Shown: positions 8,456-18,682 of the stretch, piece after piece
Numbering within the stretch: position 1 is the first letter of the stretch
Layout: every line of letters starts with the position of its first letter
Source of the DNA: Nitrospiraceae bacterium
GTDB taxonomy: Bacteria > Nitrospirota > Nitrospiria > Nitrospirales > Nitrospiraceae
Direction: 5' to 3'
Assembly: GCA_023248355.1 (NCBI GenBank)
Contig: JAHFES010000011.1
Location: 1-39,879 of the forward strand
DNA: 39,879 nucleotides
Made by a program: the position numbers and the translations under genes
Notes under the pieces: generated by a model
Database searches by the model: none
Told to the model about the DNA's origin: nothing
Seen by the model: only the letters and a program-made list of their open reading frames with translations

Positions 8456-8866
8456 GTGAAGTTGTCGCGCCGTCTTTCTACCATTCTTGCCGTGTTGATG
8501 GTGCTGTGCAGTTCTCACCCAATGGGGTGGGCTAACGATCTCCTTCCAGCCGAGCCGGATCTCAGCACGCGACTCGATGAACTGTACGATCACGAGGCGC
8601 GGATGTTCATCATGCTCTATTCCCTTAAAGGGAACGGCCAGGTTGATTATGTGACTGGCCGCATGGTCCAGGAATATGCTCGCAGCATCTATGGCAATCC
8701 TGTCTATCAAACTGAGGCCCAGCCTCTATTCTATTGGTGGAATCACACCATGTGGAATGATCCGGAACAGGATGGGGTGAATGGCAACGAAAAGGTCTAT
8801 CAAGAGGATATCGAGTTCGATATCTCTCGCTACAAGCCCTGCCTCTTCAACGGGCAGCTCTGCTAA
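8456..8866 (+). CDS. Secreted hypothetical protein
   Basis: GTG start gives VKLSRRLSTILAVLMVLCSSHPMGWA signal-peptide-like N-terminus. The longer ORF-track start at 8303 overlaps mtaB. Confidence 0.5.
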   Translation: MKLSRRLSTILAVLMVLCSSHPMGWANDLLPAEPDLSTRLDELYDHEARMFIMLYSLKGNGQVDYVTGRMVQEYARSIYGNPVYQTEAQPLFYWWNHTMWNDPEQDGVNGNEKVYQEDIEFDISRYKPCLFNGQLC

Positions 8867-8969
8867 TGTGAAAAGGCATGCGGTCACGCCAACGGGAGCG
8901 CCCTGGACTCCGTTCGTTTTATGAATCTGCTCAAGATGTGGCGGGATGCAGTGGTATCCTGCTGCCTAG

Positions 8970-10304
8970 TTGATGGTCGATGCGGTCCTCCGCAACGATC
9001 TGGTGCCGTCATATTCATATGCACATGAGAAGACTCTCTTGAACGCAAACTCTACCGGCTTTACGACATTGCTGAATCGACGTCTTGCCGTCATGTTGCC
9101 GTTGGGCTTTGCGTCGGGCCTTCCATTGGCGCTCACAGCGGGGACGTTGCAAGCGTGGTTGACCGTCGAGGGGGTCGATCTCAAGACGATCGGCATCTTC
9201 ACGTTAGTCGGACTTCCCTATACGCTCAAATTCCTTTGGGCTCCTGTCATGGATCGCATTGTCCCGCCGTGGTTCGGGAGGCGACGTGGCTGGATGCTGT
9301 TGACCCAACTGTGTGTCGCGATTGGATTATGCCTGATGGCGCTCACAAACCCACGCACGCAACCGGAATGGCTTGCGGCCTATGCGCTCTTAGTCGCGTT
9401 TCTCTCTGCCTCGCTGGACATTGTCTTCGATGCCTATCGAACGGACGCTCTCGAATCTCACGAGCGAGGGTTGGGTGCTGCGGTGTGGGTGAATGGGTAT
9501 CGAGTGGCGTTGCTGGTCGCTGGAGCCGGCGCCTTAGTGTTGGCTGATTCTGTCGGCTGGCAGATGACGTATCTCGCGATGGCTGCGGTGATGTTGGCAG
9601 GACTCGTCATTATTGTCCTGAGTCCTGAACCAAGCCGCGTCGCGGATCCACCGAAAAGTCTTTCCGAGGCAGTGGGCGCGCCACTGCGCGAATTCTTTTC
9701 TCGTCCCCAAGCAGTGGGGTTCTTAGCGGTGATCGTGCTCTACAAACTTGGGGATGCCTTTGCCGCTTCGCTCCAAACCGCATTCTTGATCGGTGGGATC
9801 GGCTTCTCAGCAACAGATGTCGGGGCAGCCAAAGGCGTGGGGATTCTGGCGACGCTCCTTGGCGCGCTGGTCGGCGGGATCATGATGACCAGATCAGGGC
9901 TCGTGCAGTCACTGTTGGCGTTTGGCGTGCTCCAGGCCATCTCGAATCTAGGATTTGTCGTGCTGGCAGTCGCGGGGAAAAGTTCGACTGTGCTCATGGC
10001 AGCGATCGTGATTGAGAATGTGACCGGAGGGATGGGCACGGTTGCGTTCGTCGCGCTGGTCATGTCGCTTTGTGACCCGCGCTATACGGCTACACAGTTT
10101 GCGCTACTTTCTTCATTGGAGGCCCTTGGACGGGTGTTTGCCGGCCGGCCATCGGCTGATGTCGTCGAAGCTGTAGGCTGGACACAGTTCTTTCTATTCA
10201 CCGTTGTGGTGGCTCTTCCAGGACTCTGGGCGGTCTGGCGGCTGAGGTACCAGATTGAACGAGAGCAGCAGGGCCGGTCCCATGCTCTTCACTACGCAGC
10301 GTAA
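8970..10304 (+). CDS. ampG: AmpG-like MFS transporter (muropeptide permease family)
   Basis: LPLGFASGLPLALTAGTLQAWLTVEGVDLKTIGIFTLVGLPYTLKFLWAPVMDR is characteristic of AmpG; multiple TM segments. Confidence 0.85.
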   Translation: MMVDAVLRNDLVPSYSYAHEKTLLNANSTGFTTLLNRRLAVMLPLGFASGLPLALTAGTLQAWLTVEGVDLKTIGIFTLVGLPYTLKFLWAPVMDRIVPPWFGRRRGWMLLTQLCVAIGLCLMALTNPRTQPEWLAAYALLVAFLSASLDIVFDAYRTDALESHERGLGAAVWVNGYRVALLVAGAGALVLADSVGWQMTYLAMAAVMLAGLVIIVLSPEPSRVADPPKSLSEAVGAPLREFFSRPQAVGFLAVIVLYKLGDAFAASLQTAFLIGGIGFSATDVGAAKGVGILATLLGALVGGIMMTRSGLVQSLLAFGVLQAISNLGFVVLAVAGKSSTVLMAAIVIENVTGGMGTVAFVALVMSLCDPRYTATQFALLSSLEALGRVFAGRPSADVVEAVGWTQFFLFTVVVALPGLWAVWRLRYQIEREQQGRSHALHYAA

Positions 10305-10326
10305 AATTTCGCCCGTCGCAGATCAG

Positions 10327-10620
10327 CTACGAGGACAACCGTCGCTGGAGGAAGAGGACAAAGAGCATGAGGGTGGGGAGCGGGGCAAAGAGAAAGGGGA
10401 GGAGCCACAACCAGACGTTCTTTCCTCGTACCCGTGCTTGGTCGATCATCCAGACGAAGACCCACACGAGAAGACCTGCATAGTTCAAGGCCATCCAGCG
10501 GGTGGTATGAATCTTCAAGCCGCTGGCAATGTCCGGGGACCCTTGGAGGAGAAAGATCCCCAGCAGCAAGATGAACGCACCTAACAGACCGGCAACGAGT
10601 GTTTTGCTCCAAACAAACAT
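10327..10620 (-). CDS. Small integral membrane protein
   Basis: 97 aa, about three hydrophobic segments. Convergent with ampG. Confidence 0.5.
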   Translation of the reverse strand: MFVWSKTLVAGLLGAFILLLGIFLLQGSPDIASGLKIHTTRWMALNYAGLLVWVFVWMIDQARVRGKNVWLWLLPFLFAPLPTLMLFVLFLQRRLSS

Positions 10621-10772
10621 GGCATCCTCCTGGCTTGATTATCGTCTTCTGTAGCGCGTCCCATGCGGTGGTGGTCGCTAAGCTAATTGGCCAGTGCTGG
10701 TTTGTCAAATGATGGTGGATCCGTTCTAGCTTCATTGATTCGAGCATTGGGGCAGCGGGCTCCGGTGAGGGT

Positions 10773-11147
10773 ATGATGGGTCTTCTACGATTGGGCATGG
10801 TGGTAGTGGTGCTCGCTGGGGCGGTAGGCCTGGTATTGTCCAATCCGACGATGGATGATTATTTGCGGTTTGTCGAACAGGAACTAGGCAAGGCACTAGA
10901 CCGGATGGATCATAGCGCGCCGACTCGTGAGCAGCTGTTTATTCGACAGGTGTTTCGCACGCAGAGCAAGAAACTCCTGGAGAGCATGGTTCGGCCCCAT
11001 ACGACCAGACAAAACTGGGGGTTCTTGAGCCGATATGAGACGCGTGTGGTCGATACGAGGGTGGTCGTACTCGGTATCGGAAGCCAATTTATTCCGATCG
11101 AGGGGGTTGAGGAAGCGACCCTGAAGATTGGACGAATGGCTTTTTAA
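10773..11147 (+). CDS. Hypothetical protein, DUF4359-like
   Basis: N-terminal TM helix followed by NPTMDDYLRFVEQEL; 124 aa. Confidence 0.5.
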   Translation: MMGLLRLGMVVVVLAGAVGLVLSNPTMDDYLRFVEQELGKALDRMDHSAPTREQLFIRQVFRTQSKKLLESMVRPHTTRQNWGFLSRYETRVVDTRVVVLGIGSQFIPIEGVEEATLKIGRMAF

Positions 11148-11199
11148 AAAAGGAGAGAGAGAAATGCCAGGAAACGAGCTCCATCTGAGGGGTCGTCTC

Positions 11200-11262
11200 T
11201 GTGGATAACTCTCTCAATTAAGACGCTTTTCTGCTTCGGTATTCATTCAGCAGCTATCCACA
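11200..11262. promoter_or_regulatory. Candidate DnaA boxes upstream of nrdJ (TGTGGATAA 11200-11208; CTATCCACA 11254-11262)
   Basis: First site is an exact reverse complement of TTATCCACA; second has one mismatch. The two are inverted relative to each other. Confidence 0.55.
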
Positions 11263-11287
11263 GCTTTTCCTCGTATTCCCCAGCCTA

Positions 11288-11335
11288 CCACAATATTTGG
11301 TATTGACAAAAAAACTGGATAGCTATATGTAGTCA
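11288..11335 (+). promoter_or_regulatory. Candidate tandem NrdR boxes overlapping a sigma70-like promoter of nrdJ
   Basis: CCACAATATTTGGTAT (11288-11303) and TAGCTATATGTAGTCA (11320-11335); conserved C positions are 32 bp apart. TTGACA at 11303-11308 and TATATG/TATGTA at 11324-11331. Confidence 0.6.
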
Positions 11336-11443
11336 CTCCTCGGTGAATCGTGATCACATCCATGACAAAACCCGGCATTTCTAGATGAGCCGATTTCAGT
11401 ATTTTAGATCGACCGTCCACATGCCTCTCGAAGGAGGAACACT

Positions 11444-14400
11444 GTGAAAATTGAGCGGAGATTTACCCGTCGCGGCCAGGGCCCCTACGAGGGTCTCACG
11501 TTCGTCAAGCGTTCGTCCGAGATTCGTAATCCGGACGGATCCACCGTTTTCAAGCTTGATAACATTGATGTTCCAGACCAGTGGTCCCAACTTGCCATCG
11601 ATATTCTGGCCCAAAAGTACTTTCGGAAGGCCGGGGTTCCCCAGCGAGATCACAATGGGCAGCCGCTAGTCAGCCCGGATGGCAAGCCTGTGCTCGGTGG
11701 AGAGCGTGATGCCCGCCAGGTTTTTGACCGAATGGCCGGGTGTTGGACGCATTGGGGGAAGTCTTATGGCTATTTCAAGACGGCGGAGGATGCCGAGGCC
11801 TTTCACGATGAAATGTGCTACATGCTCGCGCGCCAAATGGCGGCTCCGAACTCGCCCCAATGGTTCAATACGGGGCTCCATTATGCCTATGGATTGTCAG
11901 GGCCTGCCCAAGGACACTTTTACGTTGATCCCAAGACCCGCGAGGTCGTGAAGGCCACCAACGCGTTTGAGCATCCCCAACCTCACGCCTGTTTCATCCA
12001 ATCGGTTGATGATGATCTCGTGAATGAGAATGGGATCATGGATCTCTGGGTTCGGGAGGCCCGGCTGTTCAAGTACGGCTCCGGGACAGGCACCAACTTC
12101 TCAAGACTCCGTGGCGATGGAGAGGGGCTCTCGGGTGGGGGAAGGTCTTCTGGACTCATGTCCTTCCTCAAGATCGGCGATCGGGCCGCAGGGGCGATCA
12201 AATCCGGGGGGACAACTCGCCGTGCCGCCAAGATGGTCTGTTTGGACCTGGACCATCCCGACATCGAAGAATTTATCGATTGGAAAGTGGTGGAGGAACA
12301 GAAGGTCGCGGCGATGGTGACGGGTTCAAGGATCTGCGCCCAACGTCTGAATGCTGTGCTGAAGGCCTGCCACATCGTCGAAGGCGACGGCCGAATGAAG
12401 GCCGATCTTGACCCCAAAACAAATCCGGTGTTGCGCGAAGCGCTGACGATGGCTCGGCGAGACATGGTTCCCGAAGCCTATATTCAGCGGATGTTCTCGT
12501 ATGCGCAGCAGGGCTTTACGCACTTCGTGTTCCACGAATACGACACGAATTGGGACGGCAAGGCCTATCAAACCGTATCGGGCCAGAATTCGAATAACAG
12601 CGTCAGAATTCCGAACGAGTTTTTCGCCGCGCTTGAGGCCGATGGTGACTGGCACTTGAAACGCCGTATCAATGGCAAGGTCTGCAAGACCATCAAGGCC
12701 CGAGACCTCTGGGACCGGATCGCCTGGGCGGCCTGGATTTGCGCCGATCCCGGGACGCAGTACGACACGACCATCAATGAGTGGCACACCTGCCCTGAAG
12801 ACGGTCGTATCAATGCGTCGAATCCTTGCTCGGAATATATGTTTTTGGACGATACGGCTTGCAATCTGGCATCTCTCAATTTAGCGACGTTCTATACGGT
12901 CGATGGCCAGTTTGAGCTGGAGAATTTCCGATATGCTGTCAGATTGTGGACGATTGCACTGGAGATCAGCGTATTGATGGCCTCGTTCCCCAGCCGATCT
13001 ATTGCCGAAAAAAGCTACCAGTTCCGCACGCTCGGGTTGGGCTATGCCAACCTGGGGACCGTCCTGATGCGTCAGGGCATTCCCTATGATTCGCCCAAGG
13101 CCTTGGCGATGTGCGGGGCGATCACCTCAATCATGACCGGGGAGTCGTACAGTGCGTCGGCTGAAATGGCCGCTGAGCTGTGGCCGTTCCCGGGCTATGC
13201 CAAAAATCGCGACCATATGTTGCGTGTGATCCGCAATCACCGCCGGGCAGCCTATAATACTCCTCAGGAAGAATTTGAAGGCCTTACGATTGTCCCCGTG
13301 GGGATTCAGCCTGAGCATTGCCCGCCGGATATGCTCATTGCTGCGCGACGGGCATGGGATCGTGCGCTTGAACTGGGCACGGCCTATGGATATCGCAATG
13401 CACAGGTGACGGTGATCGCCCCAACGGGAACGATTGGGCTCGTCATGGATTGCGATACCACCGGCATCGAGCCAGACTTCGCTCTGGTGAAGTTTAAGAA
13501 ACTGGCTGGTGGCGGGTACTTCAAGATCATTAATCAGAGCTTGACGGCCGCCTTAGCGACATTGGGGTATACAGAAGAACAATCGCGGGACATTGTGCGC
13601 TACTGTGTCGGTGCGCAGACGCTCAAGGGCTCGCCGTTTATCAATCATGAGACCCTGCGTCCAAAGGGATTCGATGATGCGGCGCTGGATCGGTTGGAGA
13701 GCAGCCTGGCCCAGGCGTTTGAAATCCAGTTCGCCTTCAATAAATTTACGCTGGGCGAAGCCTTTTGTTTGGAGAAACTGGGATTGACCGAGTCGCAGCT
13801 GAACGACGCCAACTTCAACATGCTCAAGACGCTCGGCTTCACGCAGGAAGAAGTGGCTGCAGCGAATGACTATTGCTGTGGCACGATGGCTGTGGAGGGA
13901 GCGCCGCATCTCAAAGCCGAACATCTTCCGGTGTTCGACTGTGCCAATCGGTGCGGCCGAATTGGTCAGCGGTATATCGCAGTCGACGCCCATATTCGCA
14001 TGATGGCTGCGGCGCAGCCGTTTATCAGCGGCGCGATCAGCAAAACCATCAACATGCCTGCCGATGCCACGCTTGAGGACGTCAAGGCCGCCTATCTGTT
14101 CTCTTGGAAGAGCATGGTCAAGGCGGTGGCGCTCTACCGTGACGGATCCAAGCTCAGCCAGCCATTGAGCGCATCGACCGATAGCGGGAAAACGGTCGAT
14201 GCGACGAAGGATGTCCTGACCGTGGCGGAAAAAATCACCGAGCGAGTACTTGTTCGGTATCTGGCTAAACGCCGGCCCTTGCCGGGCAGGCGAAATGGTT
14301 ACACGCAAAAAGCTGTTGTGGGCGGACACAAGCTCTACCTGCGAACCGGGGAATATGAGGATGGAACGGTCGGGGAAATTTTCCTGGACATGCATAAGGA

Positions 14401-14971
14401 AGGAGCAGCCTTCCGGAGCCTCATGAATTGCTTTGCGATCGCGATTTCATTAGGCCTTCAACACGGCGTGCCGCTGGAAGAGTTTGTGGAAGCCTTTGTC
14501 TTCACCCGGTTTGAGCCCAATGGGCCCGTGAAGTTGAACGACCGGATTAAAATGTCGACCTCCATCATCGACTATATTTTCCGCGAATTGGCGGTCTCGT
14601 ATCTTGATCGATATGATCTGGCGCAGGTCAAGGAAGAGGATCTGCGCATGGACTCGATGAAAAATGATGAACTGGATCCTGAGTGCGTCGAAGAGGAAGC
14701 GGATCTCGATGCGCTGGCCAAGGCTTCGATCATTACGGAGCATCTTCCTATCCGTCGGAATGGCGGGAAGGGGAATGGCCATGGGAACGGACACAGCGTT
14801 GCACGACAAGTTGAGATCATGCGCGAAACACTCACGTTGACCGAGGTTCAAAGTGCTAAGGTCAAGGGCTACGAAGGTGATCCCTGTCCGGAATGCAAAC
14901 AGTTCACGATGGTTCGGAACGGCACCTGTCTGAAGTGTGTCAGCTGTGGCGCGACGAGTGGATGCTCATGA
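11444..14971 (+). CDS. nrdJ: Vitamin B12-dependent (class II) ribonucleoside-diphosphate reductase
   Basis: 1175 aa; [48 protein letters not shown]-like region and C-terminal zinc ribbon [22 protein letters not shown]. Confidence 0.95.
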   Translation: MKIERRFTRRGQGPYEGLTFVKRSSEIRNPDGSTVFKLDNIDVPDQWSQLAIDILAQKYFRKAGVPQRDHNGQPLVSPDGKPVLGGERDARQVFDRMAGCWTHWGKSYGYFKTAEDAEAFHDEMCYMLARQMAAPNSPQWFNTGLHYAYGLSGPAQGHFYVDPKTREVVKATNAFEHPQPHACFIQSVDDDLVNENGIMDLWVREARLFKYGSGTGTNFSRLRGDGEGLSGGGRSSGLMSFLKIGDRAAGAIKSGGTTRRAAKMVCLDLDHPDIEEFIDWKVVEEQKVAAMVTGSRICAQRLNAVLKACHIVEGDGRMKADLDPKTNPVLREALTMARRDMVPEAYIQRMFSYAQQGFTHFVFHEYDTNWDGKAYQTVSGQNSNNSVRIPNEFFAALEADGDWHLKRRINGKVCKTIKARDLWDRIAWAAWICADPGTQYDTTINEWHTCPEDGRINASNPCSEYMFLDDTACNLASLNLATFYTVDGQFELENFRYAVRLWTIALEISVLMASFPSRSIAEKSYQFRTLGLGYANLGTVLMRQGIPYDSPKALAMCGAITSIMTGESYSASAEMAAELWPFPGYAKNRDHMLRVIRNHRRAAYNTPQEEFEGLTIVPVGIQPEHCPPDMLIAARRAWDRALELGTAYGYRNAQVTVIAPTGTIGLVMDCDTTGIEPDFALVKFKKLAGGGYFKIINQSLTAALATLGYTEEQSRDIVRYCVGAQTLKGSPFINHETLRPKGFDDAALDRLESSLAQAFEIQFAFNKFTLGEAFCLEKLGLTESQLNDANFNMLKTLGFTQEEVAAANDYCCGTMAVEGAPHLKAEHLPVFDCANRCGRIGQRYIAVDAHIRMMAAAQPFISGAISKTINMPADATLEDVKAAYLFSWKSMVKAVALYRDGSKLSQPLSASTDSGKTVDATKDVLTVAEKITERVLVRYLAKRRPLPGRRNGYTQKAVVGGHKLYLRTGEYEDGTVGEIFLDMHKEGAAFRSLMNCFAIAISLGLQHGVPLEEFVEAFVFTRFEPNGPVKLNDRIKMSTSIIDYIFRELAVSYLDRYDLAQVKEEDLRMDSMKNDELDPECVEEEADLDALAKASIITEHLPIRRNGGKGNGHGNGHSVARQVEIMRETLTLTEVQSAKVKGYEGDPCPECKQFTMVRNGTCLKCVSCGATSGCS

Positions 14972-14977
14972 TATATA

Positions 14978-15493
14978 GTGGAGGACAGCATAAGTACAAT
15001 TCTTCGCGAACAGGGGGTACAGACCGTCCATGACCAAGTGGTTAGTGAAGTCGCTCAGTGTTGGGCTAAGGCGTTCCAATGCAAGGTGACGATCAAGACC
15101 GGCCTTGAACAGAATCTGTGGGCGGATCCTAAGCAGCTGTCCGATATCGTGGGCTGGCACTTTAGTTCTCGGGGCAACAGCATGGAGTGGATCGCGGAGG
15201 TCGAGACGGAAGATTCTCTTTCTGATCCAGATACCCGTGCGAGATGGAAGCAAGCTGTGGTGTCGGGTGTTCCAATGTATGTGTTGATTCCCAGGGGAAA
15301 CAAGGTTGTGGCGGAGAAACTGGCCGCCGCTGCCGATATTCAGTTCACCAGCATCTATGAGTACACTTTCTTCAAATGGGGTCGTTCAGGTCCTGTGATG
15401 TCTGTGGCCACGAGAGTAGTCTCGACTCGATGGTCACTGGGATGGTTATCCAAGTTGGTTAGGTCTTCGGGGTCGTGCAATGAATTTTCTTGA
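14978..15493 (+). CDS. Hypothetical protein, possible PD-(D/E)xK-like fold
   Basis: GTG start 6 nt after the nrdJ stop; DIVGWHF...SMEWIAEVETEDSLSDPDTRARWKQAVVSGVPMYVLIPRG. Confidence 0.5.
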   Translation: MEDSISTILREQGVQTVHDQVVSEVAQCWAKAFQCKVTIKTGLEQNLWADPKQLSDIVGWHFSSRGNSMEWIAEVETEDSLSDPDTRARWKQAVVSGVPMYVLIPRGNKVVAEKLAAAADIQFTSIYEYTFFKWGRSGPVMSVATRVVSTRWSLGWLSKLVRSSGSCNEFS

Positions 15494-15761
15494 TCTGCTT
15501 CCTCAAATCAGCATTCCCCCCATGGAGGCCACGGGGGTGGATGATCCGACTGTTGCGAAGCGTTTTGCGGATCGACTGAAGAGTCGTTTGGCGGAGATGC
15601 AGAAGGAGCTTGAGGATGATGAACAATTGGAAGTCGTCGCGTTTCTGCCCTCGGGAACAGCGATTGTTGTGGACGCGGTGGGATGCCAGAGCCCAGCACT
15701 CCTTACGCTCAAGGGCCAGGAGCAAGCAAGCGGAAAGGAATGTGCTATCCTTGTCCATTAA
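15480..15761 (+). CDS. Hypothetical protein
   Basis: 93 aa ORF overlapping the upstream ORF by 14 nt; followed by a terminator about 110 nt downstream. Confidence 0.5.
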   Translation: MNFLDLLPQISIPPMEATGVDDPTVAKRFADRLKSRLAEMQKELEDDEQLEVVAFLPSGTAIVVDAVGCQSPALLTLKGQEQASGKECAILVH

Positions 15762-15874
15762 TCATCACTGCAGATCTTGGTCTCCGTTGAGAAAGTTCCG
15801 TTTGGGCAGGCGAGAAAAGTGATCGTGTTTGAGATCCGGTAGGTCTGTTCTTCATCTTTCGTCAGCGATTGATC

Positions 15875-15906
15875 GGGGATTGGCAATGTGCCACGTCCCC
15901 TTTTTT
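15875..15906 (+). terminator. Rho-independent terminator
   Basis: GGGGA-T-TGGC-AATGT-GCCA-CG-TCCCC followed by TTTTTT. Confidence 0.85.
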
Positions 15907-16041
15907 GTATTAGGCAGGTACAAGGCTTGATTCTTGCGCTGAGACATGAAATTGTATGTCTCAGTCTTTGCTGAAGTGGTGGAATGTGGAATTCCGCTCT
16001 TGTCACACGTTCTGATCTAGACGGACCATGGAGTAGCCAAC

Positions 16042-16452
16042 ATGCCTACGACGACACAGCTTGTGATTAGCAGTCAAAGTAAGCCGGGTGTCCTTGCCGA
16101 CGTGGCGTCGGTGCTGGGTGAAGCCGGAGTGAATATCAAGGCATTCTCAGCTCCGGAAGTGACGGGAACGGGTAAGCTGCGGATCCTTGTTGCGGACCTG
16201 GAGGGGGCCCGGGCGGCACTCAAGGCAGCCAAGATTAAGTTTGTCGAAGAAACAGCCCTCCTGCTCAGCCTTAAAAACAAGCCTGGCGCCTTGAAGGAAG
16301 TGGCCGATCTCCTCACCAAGAGCCGAATCAATATCAAATGTGGTTACTGCACGCCTTCTCGAGAGGGTAAGCGGGCGATTGTCGTTCTCACTGTGTCCAG
16401 CACTGAAAAGGCGCTCACAATCCTTCGCAATCATTCGCTCGACGAGTTTTAA
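16042..16452 (+). CDS. ACT domain protein (two ACT domains)
   Basis: SKPGVLADVASVLGEAGVNIKAF and NKPGALKEVADLLTKSRINIKCGY. Confidence 0.85.
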   Translation: MPTTTQLVISSQSKPGVLADVASVLGEAGVNIKAFSAPEVTGTGKLRILVADLEGARAALKAAKIKFVEETALLLSLKNKPGALKEVADLLTKSRINIKCGYCTPSREGKRAIVVLTVSSTEKALTILRNHSLDEF

Positions 16453-16455
16453 TCG

Positions 16456-17136
16456 ATGCCGACTGAGCCGTCCAATCGGACCGCTCGTGCGCTGGCCATC
16501 AGTCTTGCTCTGTTTATTGGACCAGTCATCCAAAGCTGTTCCAGTACTCCTCCTCACGTTGACCGTTTCCCAGGATATCCCATTGGATTTGTAGAGCGGG
16601 GCGTTGCCTCGTGGTACGGACCCGGGTTTCATGGCAACAAGACAGCCAATGGGGAGCGGTATGACATGCACAAACTGACCGCCGCTCATCGAACGCTTCC
16701 TCTCGGGTCCATCGCGGTGGTCCATTCCTTGACCTCCGGCCGTCATGTGACGGTCAGAATCAATGATCGAGGGCCTTTTGCCAGGGGACGAGTCCTGGAC
16801 CTCTCGTTGGCAGGAGCGCAAGCCCTTGGCATGACCGGTAATGGGACTGATCAGATTGAGCTTCGAGTCGTGGGATTTACTCCCAGGCCTGAAGGAATGG
16901 GGGTCCTGCGAGTCCAGGTCGGTGCCTTTGCGGACCTTCAAAACGCCCGTGCCCTCTTCGATCAAGTCCGCACCGAGTACCCAGGGGGACGGATTACCCA
17001 GGTGGACTTGGCCGAAGGCCGCCGCTATCGGGTCCAGGTTGGTCAGTTTGTGTCAGAGTCCGAAGCCTATCCGGCGGCCGCCCGCTTAGATAGGAAGTAC
17101 GATCTGCAATCATTTGTCGTGCGCGATGATGGGTAG
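16456..17136 (+). CDS. rlpA: Septal ring lytic transglycosylase RlpA family protein (DPBB + SPOR)
   Basis: GVASWYGPGFHGNKTANGERYDMHKLTAAHRTLPLG...VRINDRGPF; C-terminal SPOR-like LRVQVGAFADLQNARAL; lipobox-like IQSC. Confidence 0.92.
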   Translation: MPTEPSNRTARALAISLALFIGPVIQSCSSTPPHVDRFPGYPIGFVERGVASWYGPGFHGNKTANGERYDMHKLTAAHRTLPLGSIAVVHSLTSGRHVTVRINDRGPFARGRVLDLSLAGAQALGMTGNGTDQIELRVVGFTPRPEGMGVLRVQVGAFADLQNARALFDQVRTEYPGGRITQVDLAEGRRYRVQVGQFVSESEAYPAAARLDRKYDLQSFVVRDDG

Positions 17137-17392
17137 GAGTGACAGAGAGACATCTACATTATCGCTGAACTATCTTCGCTCATCGTTTGGAAGGCGTTGA
17201 TTTCACTGCAACTTTATTTGAATTGCTTGCCCAGCCTTGTTTCCTGTGATACATCTATGCCCTCTGAATACTATGAAAAGAACTCAGATCATCTTAGTCG
17301 TAAGTCCTTCAGAAGGGTGGGCGGAGAAGGATCCTCTCGGTGACACCCGGATCCTTGTCTGGCCAGCCACGCTGGTTATACGTCCCTAACAC

Positions 17393-18682
17393 ATGACCGC
17401 CATGGACATCCTCATCCTTTTAGGATTGATAGGGCTATCTGCCATTATTTCTACTGCCGAGATTGGCTTTTTCTCGGTCAATGAAACACGCCTGAGGGCG
17501 CTCGCTCAAAATGGGGACAAACGGGCTGCCAAAGCCCTCCACTTGAGAAGCGATCCTCAGAAACTACTCTCGACGATTCTTGTAGGGGATCGCCTGGTAG
17601 GAACTGCCATCCCCATGTTCGCCACCTTTATTACGCTGAATGCGTATGGGGGCAAGAACTTCTTTGATGAAGCGATAGCCGTCATGGTCGGCATTCTGAC
17701 ATTTGTGCTGTTGGTGTCCGTCGACGTCATTCCGAAGACCTTGGCCGCGAAATTCGCGGTGCCGGTGACCTTGAACATGGCCTATCCGGTCTATTGGGTT
17801 CAGGTGCTGCTAAAGCCCATTCTGTTTTTGATGGTCCCATTAATCCATAAATTGACGGGGGGCAAGGGCCTGACTCTGCCATTGGTCACCGAAGAAGAGT
17901 TGAAGATCATGTTGGACGAGGGCGGAAAGGCTGGTGCGCTCGAGTTCGAAGAAGTGAAGATGATCAAGAACGTGTTTCAGCTGAAGGATATTACGGCTGA
18001 AGATGCGATGACGCCGCGCATTTATGTGTTTTCGATCGACGGCAATCTTCGGCTGAAAGAGGCGCAGGAGCTTCTCTACAACTCGAAATATTCCAGAATT
18101 CCGGTGTATGACGGCGTGCTCGATAACATCACGGGGATTCTCTATAAGACAAAGGCGCTCACTGAATTGGCAAAAGGAAGAACAGACGTGCTCTTGCGGG
18201 ATATCGCTCATCCTCCGCTCTTCGTTCCGGCTGGAAAAACGGCTGATGATTTAATGAAGCAGTTTCAGCAGGAGAAGCGGCACATGGGAATCGTGGTCAA
18301 CGAGTTTGGTGGCGTGATGGGGCTGGTCACACTCGAAGACCTCTTGGAAGAAGTGGTGGGCGAGATCGTCGATGAAACCGATATTACCGAAGAACTCATC
18401 AAGCGCATCGGGAAGAGCCAGATTCTTGTTCACGGACGAACGGAAGTCCGTAAGGTGAATGACTTCCTCAAGGTTGAGCTGGGGGACGAGGCGCTCACGA
18501 TCGGCGGGCTCATCCAGGAAGACCTCGGCCGAATCCCCAAGGTAGGGGAAGAAGTCCGTATTGGGAATTGCCGTCTCGTGGTTCACGAGGCAGATCCGCG
18601 GTCGATTCGCAGCGTGCACATTTTTAAAGACGAGAAAGTGGCCACACCGGTTGAATCCGCCAGTTTGAATCCAGTGAGCTAA
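17393..18682 (+). CDS. CNNM/HlyC-CorC family transporter-associated protein with CBS pair
   Basis: LIGLSAIISTAEIGFFSVNETRLRALAQNGDKRA; CBS domains; CorC_HlyC C-terminal domain. Confidence 0.9.
   Translation: MTAMDILILLGLIGLSAIISTAEIGFFSVNETRLRALAQNGDKRAAKALHLRSDPQKLLSTILVGDRLVGTAIPMFATFITLNAYGGKNFFDEAIAVMVGILTFVLLVSVDVIPKTLAAKFAVPVTLNMAYPVYWVQVLLKPILFLMVPLIHKLTGGKGLTLPLVTEEELKIMLDEGGKAGALEFEEVKMIKNVFQLKDITAEDAMTPRIYVFSIDGNLRLKEAQELLYNSKYSRIPVYDGVLDNITGILYKTKALTELAKGRTDVLLRDIAHPPLFVPAGKTADDLMKQFQQEKRHMGIVVNEFGGVMGLVTLEDLLEEVVGEIVDETDITEELIKRIGKSQILVHGRTEVRKVNDFLKVELGDEALTIGGLIQEDLGRIPKVGEEVRIGNCRLVVHEADPRSIRSVHIFKDEKVATPVESASLNPVS

Noticed and set aside
11148-11443. Cobalamin riboswitch upstream of the B12-dependent nrdJ
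   Set aside because: No recognisable B12-box or extended multi-helix structure; the region is better explained by promoter, NrdR-like and DnaA-like sites.
13553-14395. 280-aa - strand ORF
   Set aside because: Antisense to nrdJ; no family signature.
16147-16965. 272-aa - strand ORF
   Set aside because: Antisense to the ACT-domain and rlpA genes; no family signature.
17320-17355. AAGGATCC...GGATCCTT inverted repeat upstream of the CNNM-type gene
   Set aside because: Short 8-bp arms built on a palindromic hexamer, no U tract or known operator match; likely chance.
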